Shown one piece after another: positions 58,381-64,000 of a stretch of DNA of 64,000 bases (positions are counted from its first letter, which is position 1; every line of letters starts with the position of its first letter). The notes below the pieces were generated by a model that saw only the letters and a program-made list of their open reading frames with translations, did no database searches and was not told the DNA's origin. This DNA is from Rhodanobacter sp. ANJX3 (GTDB lineage: Bacteria > Pseudomonadota > Gammaproteobacteria > Xanthomonadales > Rhodanobacteraceae). The translations under genes were made by a program, and so were the position numbers. The DNA lies in the NCBI RefSeq assembly GCF_014200755.1, contig NZ_JACHCM010000012.1:1-64000 (forward strand), written 5' to 3'.

Positions 58381-59719
58381 ACTTGCAATAGATGTAAGGT
58401 CGTTGTCTAAGTCTTTCTCAATTTATGAGAGTCCAGCGCACCGTCTTTGGCAGATGTTATTTCGCGGACATAGAAAGTTCTTCCGTGAACATGTCGTGCT
58501 AAAAGGAATATCTTTTCAAGTCCGTCGAGGCGAGACAGTTGCATTAATAGGGCGCAATGGGGCAGGAAAATCCACTCTCCTACAGATTCTATGCGGAACG
58601 CTAGATGCGTCTGGAGGACATTGCATCGTCAATGGCCGCGTTGCAGCTCTACTGGAACTCGGTGCAGGCTTTAATCCAGAGTTTACAGGGCGCGAAAACG
58701 TGTATATGAGCGGGCAAATATTGGGTTTGAGTGACGAGGAACTTGATTCACGTTACGAGAAAATCGTTGCCTTTGCTGATATCGGCGATTATGTCGATCA
58801 ACCTGTAAAAACTTATTCCAGCGGAATGTTCATGCGATTGGCTTTCGCAGTGATCGCTCACGTTGATGCCGAAGTCTTGGTTATCGATGAGGCGCTAGCT
58901 GTGGGCGATGCGTACTTCGTCCAAAAATGCATGAGATTCTTGCAGACATTCAAGGCTTCTGGCGGCACTCTTTTGTTCGTAAGTCACGACACTACAACGG
59001 TTACGTCCCTATGTGATCGTGCAATCTGGCTTCAGGATGGTGCGGTGCGTTTAGACGCGGATCCAAAGCAAGTAACGGAAGCCTATCTTGCCGATATGTA
59101 TCGACGTGCTCAGGGGGCAGATGAGTTGGACTCGCCAATTTATCAAGCTAGTAATGCTATAGCTCACCACAATGAGGACTTCATTGATGCTAGGCGTGAC
59201 TTAGTATTGCACTCAAACATACGTAACGATATTGAAGTAAGGCCTTTTGATATTTTTGCAGAAGGATTTGGTAAAGGCGGGGCCGCGATCAAAAGCGTAA
59301 AACTAATGAATGAGCATGGTTCACCGTTATCATGGTGTGTAGGTGGTGAACGTGTAGATCTGATTATAAACGTTTTGGCAAACGAGCCAATTTCTAGTCT
59401 TATAGTTGGTTTTTTAGTTCGTAATAAGCAAGGGTTGTCTCTATTTGGGGATAATACGTATTTATCGTACTTGAATAATCCAATCGCTTTAGCTCCAGGC
59501 GAGGAACGCTGCGCAAGTTTTGAATTTCGTATGCCAGTGCTTCCGGGCGGAGACTATTCTATATCCGTTGCAGTATCCGACGGTACTCAAAACTCGCATG
59601 TTGTGCACCAATGGAAACACGACGCAATCATATTAAGCAGTCATTCTTCTCAGGTAAGTACAGGCTTGATTGGCATTCCGATGCGTTCGGTGAGGCTTGT
59701 GGCGCCATCTAAAATATAG
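58370..59719 (+). CDS. wzt: O-antigen ABC exporter ATPase Wzt, 449 aa (system 2)
   Basis: The ATPase part has Walker A GRNGAGKSTLLQIL, signature YSSGMFMRLAF and Walker B VLVIDEALAVGD. The C-terminal domain (about 285-449) has VGFLVRNKQGLSLFGDNTYL and DYSISVAVSDGTQNSHVVHQW, a Wzt-type domain that should recognise a different glycan end than system 1. I chose ATG 58370 (MLSELAIDVRSL); ATG 58358 is possible. The start lies inside the 3' end of wzm. Low-GC composition continues. Confidence 0.92.
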   Translation: MLSELAIDVRSLSKSFSIYESPAHRLWQMLFRGHRKFFREHVVLKGISFQVRRGETVALIGRNGAGKSTLLQILCGTLDASGGHCIVNGRVAALLELGAGFNPEFTGRENVYMSGQILGLSDEELDSRYEKIVAFADIGDYVDQPVKTYSSGMFMRLAFAVIAHVDAEVLVIDEALAVGDAYFVQKCMRFLQTFKASGGTLLFVSHDTTTVTSLCDRAIWLQDGAVRLDADPKQVTEAYLADMYRRAQGADELDSPIYQASNAIAHHNEDFIDARRDLVLHSNIRNDIEVRPFDIFAEGFGKGGAAIKSVKLMNEHGSPLSWCVGGERVDLIINVLANEPISSLIVGFLVRNKQGLSLFGDNTYLSYLNNPIALAPGEERCASFEFRMPVLPGGDYSISVAVSDGTQNSHVVHQWKHDAIILSSHSSQVSTGLIGIPMRSVRLVAPSKI

Positions 59720-60240
59720 CTAATGAATGTTATTCAATTGCTGCATATTTCTGGGTATGGATTAAATAAAATGGATGTTTTAAGTTTTTAAGTCAGCAAT
59801 AGTAGCAAATTTAAATTCAAAATTTAATAAAAATCCATGAATATATGGAATTAATATTTATTGAAATTGCCGAAATAATTAATCGAAATTTCTTCCACGC
59901 AGAGGAGATGCCGATTTGGCAGTGACGCGCTAAACGAGACGATGCTGAATTTAAAGAAATACAACTACACGCATCTAGTATCTTCTTCTTATATGCAAGC
60001 CAAGCACAGCGTACTAGATTTTAGCTGGCTACAGCACGAATAAACGGTTAGCAAATTCGTAGTTATATTAACGTTAAACGTACGGTGCTTTAAAAGAGCT
60101 TCAGACGCCTCAAGCATATTCTTGGCAGTGCTTAAAAATATTTACTTAATATGGAAAATTTATTAGCTTAATTACGAAAATTGCTTTGTAGAGGCTTATC
60201 CATACTTTAGTCTGAGCTCAATTTTCATTATAGGATTTTT
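59720..60240. other. AT-rich region without a gene
   Basis: Neither strand holds a convincing gene or a repeat. It is the most AT-rich stretch in the window. It should contain a promoter for the operon beginning at 60241; several TATAAT-like boxes occur, none clearly paired with a -35. It may be a remnant of transferred DNA. Confidence 0.5.
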
Positions 60241-61302
60241 ATGCACCGCGAAAACAACTTCGACGCAGTTAGACTGCTAGCGGCAGCGGTAGTTATCTTT
60301 GGTCACGCGCATCCATTAACCCATACGGTAGACCAAGGTGTTCTTGGAAACTCTGTGCAGGCTTTGGCCGTGAAAATTTTTTTCGTGATTAGCGGCTATT
60401 TGATTTGTACTAGCTGGTCGATCGACCCAAATTTTTTTCGCTATCTTCGTAAGCGTGCGCTGCGAATTTTCCCAGGCCTGATAGTGCTGTGCTTACTGAC
60501 GGTATTCGTCGTTGGTCCTTTGATGACGGTCCTTCCGGTTTCTCAGTATTTCTCTTATTTGCATACATTTGGCTACTTTAAAAATATTGTTCTTAGGCCT
60601 GTATACGATTTGCCTGGTCTTTTTGCTCAAAACAGCTATCCAATAGCGGTTAACGGTTCTTTATGGAGCCTTCCGATAGAATTTGCAATGTACATGGTTC
60701 TTCCCTTGCTTTTGGTCTTAGGCAATGCACTCAAGACCCGCTCAGTGCTCGCCCTAGTCACCTTAATTTTTTGCGCTTTCAGTCTTAAATTTACGAGAAT
60801 TGCACAGCCGTCGCTTCATCCCGTAATTTACGGTAGTGATCTGATAAGTGCACTAGATGTTGCTCCATACTTTCTAATTGGTGCGGTGGTAAAAGCGCTA
60901 AACATAGATGCGTTGCTTAACCCAACGGTGGCATTATTCTTTGTTTTCACGGTAGCTTTAGTTCAGCCATCTTCGCTTATTGGCTCTGAAGCCGTGCTAT
61001 TCATTTTACTTCCATATTGCACTCTGTCATTGGCACTTAGCTCGCAACGCTTGCTTTCTAGTGCTGGTAGATTTGGCGATTTTTCCTACGGTCTATATCT
61101 GTACGGTTTTCTAGTTCAACAGGTAGTTAACCAATTAACTCAAAACGGGCTATCGGCCCTGCAAAACGCGTTAATCAGTCTGCCCATTGCACTCTTGTGT
61201 GCATGGTTCTCTTGGCGTTTTGTTGAGAAACCGATGCTTTCATTCAAACCACGCCCACGTCTAAATGACCTAAAGTTATCGCTTAAGGAAACCAACGTAT
61301 GA
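60241..61302 (+). CDS. Acyltransferase-3 family membrane protein, 353 aa
   Basis: The N-terminus NNFDAVRLLAAAVVIFGHAHP bears the family His, and VKIFFVISGYLICTSW, ALRIFPGLIVLCLL, GSLWSLPIEFAMYMVL and FSYGLYLYGFLVQQVV match the acyltransferase at 55051 closely in layout. The family transfers acyl groups, commonly acetyl, to O-antigen sugars. AGGA precedes ATG 60241. Its stop overlaps the next start by four bases (ATGA). It is probably part of the second O-antigen gene set. Confidence 0.9.
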   Translation: MHRENNFDAVRLLAAAVVIFGHAHPLTHTVDQGVLGNSVQALAVKIFFVISGYLICTSWSIDPNFFRYLRKRALRIFPGLIVLCLLTVFVVGPLMTVLPVSQYFSYLHTFGYFKNIVLRPVYDLPGLFAQNSYPIAVNGSLWSLPIEFAMYMVLPLLLVLGNALKTRSVLALVTLIFCAFSLKFTRIAQPSLHPVIYGSDLISALDVAPYFLIGAVVKALNIDALLNPTVALFFVFTVALVQPSSLIGSEAVLFILLPYCTLSLALSSQRLLSSAGRFGDFSYGLYLYGFLVQQVVNQLTQNGLSALQNALISLPIALLCAWFSWRFVEKPMLSFKPRPRLNDLKLSLKETNV

Positions 61303-62360
61303 CAAACTGCCTCGTTACCGGCGGCGCCGGCTTTATCGGCTGTGCTATTTCCTCTGCGCTGGCGCAGCAGTTCGACAAAGTTATTGCCCTGGATAATCTT
61401 CATCCTCAGGTGCATAAAACCTCTGAGAGACCATCCGCTTTGGATGATAATGTGGAGCTTGTTGTCGGTGACATAACTGATCAGGCGTTATGGGGCTCGC
61501 TTTTGGCTCGATTTCAGCCAGACGTTGTCATTCATTTGGCTGCTGAGACTGGAACGGGTCAGTCGTTGACCGAAGCAACTAGGCATGCTCATGTCAACGT
61601 GACGGGTACCACCCGCATGCTCGACGCTCTGGCCGCCAGAGGCATCGTCCCTACTCGCTTTGTACTTTCAAGCAGCCGTGCGGTCTATGGTGAGGGGGCT
61701 TGGTGTGACTCTAATGGCAACGTTAGCTATCCAGGCCAACGCTCAGATTCGATGTTAGAGTCACAAACCTGGGACTTTCCTGGTTTACAAGCGCTTCCTT
61801 TTTGTGCGGATACCACGCAAACAAAGCCAACGAGCATTTATGGTGCTACGAAACTTGCTCAAGAGCATATTTTAAAAGCTTGGGCTCTTTCGTTCGGCTC
61901 ATCCGCGAACATTGTCAGGCTTCAGAATGTTTATGGACCTGGCCAGTCTCTCTCTAATCCCTATACAGGAATCGTTTCCTTGTTTGCTCGACTTGCTAAA
62001 GAGGGACGCAGCATTCCGGTATACGAAGATGGAAAAATGCTTAGAGACTTTGTTTTCATAGAGGACGTCGCTAGAGCTATCTTGGCAGCGGCAACCACCG
62101 TACGAACAGACGTGTTGGCAGATATAGGCACTGGTGTCAGTACTAATATTTGGAGTATCGCTCGGATTGCGGCACAGATTTATGGGGCACCTGATCCGCA
62201 CGTTACTTCGCAATATCGCAATGGCGACGTAAGGCATGCGGCATGCAAGGTTGATCTAGCCGCAGAACAGCTCAATTGGAAGCCAGAGACTAGTGCTGAG
62301 GATGGCATCCGGTTGTTATGCCATTGGATCGATAATGGCAACAAAAGGGCAGATGCATGA
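61299..62360 (+). CDS. NAD-dependent sugar epimerase, probable dTDP-L-rhamnose 4-epimerase, 353 aa
   Basis: The protein is an SDR with [49 protein letters not shown] and SIYGATKLAQEHIL (Tyr-x3-Lys). The pattern LDNLHPQVHKT with AAETGTGQSLTEA recalls dTDP-L-rhamnose 4-epimerases of Burkholderia O-antigen loci (WbiB type), which make dTDP-6-deoxy-L-talose. The rml operon would give its substrate. Exact substrate is inferred. The ATG overlaps the preceding stop and its own stop overlaps the next start. Confidence 0.8.
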   Translation: MTNCLVTGGAGFIGCAISSALAQQFDKVIALDNLHPQVHKTSERPSALDDNVELVVGDITDQALWGSLLARFQPDVVIHLAAETGTGQSLTEATRHAHVNVTGTTRMLDALAARGIVPTRFVLSSSRAVYGEGAWCDSNGNVSYPGQRSDSMLESQTWDFPGLQALPFCADTTQTKPTSIYGATKLAQEHILKAWALSFGSSANIVRLQNVYGPGQSLSNPYTGIVSLFARLAKEGRSIPVYEDGKMLRDFVFIEDVARAILAAATTVRTDVLADIGTGVSTNIWSIARIAAQIYGAPDPHVTSQYRNGDVRHAACKVDLAAEQLNWKPETSAEDGIRLLCHWIDNGNKRADA

Positions 62361-63301
62361 AAAAGAAGATTCCAATTAATAAAGTCGGGCATGTACGGAT
62401 TCACTCGGTTCTTTATGGTAACGAACTTGACCGTATTCTAACGACTATTAGACATTTAAATCGGGCTGCAGATTTAGCCATAGGCGCCGGTGCTGTCGCA
62501 TCGGTTACTTTGGTATACGGTGATAGCTCCCCTACGCCAACGTTCTCGAAAGATGATATTGAGTCAATTCGTGCCCAAAGTCCCGCCCTTGCTTGCGTAG
62601 ACTATCTTTTTTTTGACAGTAATTTAGGTTCTGCTAAAGGCCACAATGCGCTGCTCGCCTATGCAGACGAGATGACGGAAGCAGGCACAGTAACCGATCA
62701 CGTTTTAATTATGAATCCGGACGTGATGCTTGCTCCAGATGCTCTAATAGAGCTTGTACGGCCATTCCAGGACCCTCTGACTGGAATTGTTGAAGCCCGT
62801 CAGCTGCCCATTGAACACCCGAAAGACTATGACAAATCAACGGGGGAAACCGGTTGGGCAACGACGGCTTGTGCGCTTATTCGAATGGATGTGCTCCATA
62901 AGCTGAGCGGTTTCGATAGTGAGTCCTTCTTTCTATATTGCGACGACGTTGATTTTTCGTGGCGCGCACGTTTAAACGGCTATAAAGTGATATACCAACC
63001 ATCGGCTGCTGTGTTTCATGACAAACGGCTTGGGCCGCAAGGTCAATGGGCTCCGACATCCTCTGAGCGCTATTATTCGGCAGAAGCTGCCTTGCTAATG
63101 GCGTACAAATACTCTCGTCTTGATATCGTTGAGCGGCTTTTGAAAACATTTGCGACATCGACCGAAAGTCATCTGAATAAGGCGGCTGAAAGCTATATTC
63201 AACGTAAGAAAGACGGTCGTTTACCCGAGGCAATCGACGCAGCCGGCAAAGTGGCTCACTTCGAAGGCGATTTCTACACTAAACACCGTTTCGGTCTCTA
63301 A
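62357..63301 (+). CDS. GT2-family glycosyltransferase, 314 aa
   Basis: A GT-A enzyme with the core HVLIMNPDVMLAPDAL (Asp metal ligand), the segment GWATTACALIRMDVLHKLSGFD, and the typical SFFLYCDDVDFSWRARLNGYKVIYQP. This form is common among rhamnosyl and related transferases of O-antigen loci. An N-terminal stretch, NKVGHVRIHSVLYGNELDRI, replaces the usual opening strand. It begins in an ATGA overlap with the epimerase gene. Sugar specificity is not certain; dTDP-L-rhamnose or 6-deoxytalose are possible. Confidence 0.88.
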   Translation: MKKKIPINKVGHVRIHSVLYGNELDRILTTIRHLNRAADLAIGAGAVASVTLVYGDSSPTPTFSKDDIESIRAQSPALACVDYLFFDSNLGSAKGHNALLAYADEMTEAGTVTDHVLIMNPDVMLAPDALIELVRPFQDPLTGIVEARQLPIEHPKDYDKSTGETGWATTACALIRMDVLHKLSGFDSESFFLYCDDVDFSWRARLNGYKVIYQPSAAVFHDKRLGPQGQWAPTSSERYYSAEAALLMAYKYSRLDIVERLLKTFATSTESHLNKAAESYIQRKKDGRLPEAIDAAGKVAHFEGDFYTKHRFGL

Positions 63302-63302
63302 T

Positions 63303-64000
63303 ATGTCTCTTTACCAAAACCCGTACCATCACGACAACGTCTATGGACACGTTATCGCTCTGCTCAAACAGCACACTGCTGGTGCTTCAGGTGTGCATAT
63401 TGACATAGGCTGCAACGTTGCTGCCATTGCAGAGCATGTGCGTGATGATCTGCACCGAGAATATATCGGCTTCGATATTGACGGAGAGGCTCTGTCAATA
63501 CTATCAAAGCGAGGTTTCGCCGGCCACCATATCGATCTATCAGATGTAGCTTCAGCTAAGACGGTAATTGAGGCTGCCGTATACGGAAGTAAAATAGCGT
63601 CCATAACAATTATAGACACACTTGAACACATAACTACTGGACCACAATTACTGTCCATGCTTAGCGAACTGGCTAAATCGCATGGAGCTCCACTGGTATC
63701 CTCGGTGCCCAACGTTGCTCACAGAGATGTAGGTTTTAAGCTCGCACTGGGAAAATGGGACTACACAACCGCAGGTCTACTTGACCACACTCACGTTCAT
63801 CTATTTACTGACACGGGGCTGCGTAAAGTAATGCGGCTGGCTGGTTGGCACCAGATTGCAGCGTATGACGTTCTTCTTGCCAAAAGCGATCAACATTTCC
63901 CGCCTCATCATCCAGCCGTGGCTAGCGCTTCGGCATTGCACGGCCTACTTACTAGTCTCCGTGATGCTGTCGATGATCATGCACAAACGAATCAGTTGGT
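63303..64000 (+). CDS. SAM-dependent methyltransferase, start of gene, cut by window end
   Basis: The frame opens at ATG 63303, one base after the preceding stop, and stays open to the window end (232 codons). It has VHIDIGCNVAAIAEHV (motif I) with EYIGFDIDGEALSIL, then ASITIIDTLEHITTGPQLLSML and SSVPNVAHRDVGFKLALGKW. The chain may continue into a glycosyltransferase, since such fusions are common in this setting. It probably methylates a sugar of the second O-antigen, as a cap or a decoration. The 3' end is not seen. Confidence 0.8.
   Translation, partial: MSLYQNPYHHDNVYGHVIALLKQHTAGASGVHIDIGCNVAAIAEHVRDDLHREYIGFDIDGEALSILSKRGFAGHHIDLSDVASAKTVIEAAVYGSKIASITIIDTLEHITTGPQLLSMLSELAKSHGAPLVSSVPNVAHRDVGFKLALGKWDYTTAGLLDHTHVHLFTDTGLRKVMRLAGWHQIAAYDVLLAKSDQHFPPHHPAVASASALHGLLTSLRDAVDDHAQTNQL

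Overview
The window reads as a GC-rich gammaproteobacterial chromosome segment, most likely from the Xanthomonadales (Rhodanobacteraceae such as Dyella, Luteibacter, Frateuria or Rhodanobacter, or close relatives). The reasons are the E1alpha/E1beta/E2 oxo-acid dehydrogenase operon, the MarR-hpd-hmgA-fahA tyrosine operon, the rmlBACD-manC operon, and O-antigen export genes placed directly after a metB-type gene, the layout known for the LPS locus of Xanthomonas. No rRNA, tRNA or CRISPR array was seen.

Layout. 1-3.5 kb is an accessory patch: a 333-residue protein of unknown function, a PrtN/AlpA-like small protein, an intact IS1595-type transposase and a coiled-coil protein. 3.6-7.2 kb is the oxo-acid dehydrogenase operon. 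7.5-13.3 kb is aromatic amino-acid breakdown: kynA, a MarR regulator, and hpd-hmgA-fahA behind a repeat-rich leader, followed by tpx. 13.4-25.4 kb is central carbon metabolism (gapA, pyk, class I aldolase, tkt, pgk), interrupted by an S1/P1 nuclease, a TonB-C-like protein, two tandem outer-membrane barrels and a DegT/DnrJ aminotransferase. 25.6-33.1 kb holds maiA, which completes the tyrosine pathway, then pilU, a DUF4398-like pair, a DUF465 protein, cystathionine beta-synthase and glmS.

33.2-64 kb is a surface-polysaccharide region. A methyltransferase is followed by rmlBACD-manC on the minus strand, making dTDP-L-rhamnose and GDP-mannose. A plus-strand block follows: a glycosyltransferase, a coiled-coil protein, a 1241-residue three-domain glycosyltransferase, and gmd-rmd for GDP-D-rhamnose. 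It converges on a minus-strand operon of two glycosyltransferases, an acyltransferase and the first wzm-wzt exporter. Then come a polytopic membrane protein, an acyltransferase and metB. A second, visibly AT-richer block begins in a 4-base overlap with the metB stop: wzm-wzt, an acyltransferase, a dTDP-sugar epimerase, a GT2 glycosyltransferase and a methyltransferase cut by the window end.

How the genes work together: rml, manC and gmd-rmd supply nucleotide sugars; the glycosyltransferases assemble one or two glycans; two separate ABC exporters can move them across the inner membrane; the acyltransferases and methyltransferases decorate or cap them. The most unusual non-coding structure is a run of four 14-base palindromic units, plus a fifth related copy at the gene start, in the hpd leader. 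Three of the units start tiny overlapping reading frames that end inside the hpd ribosome-binding site.
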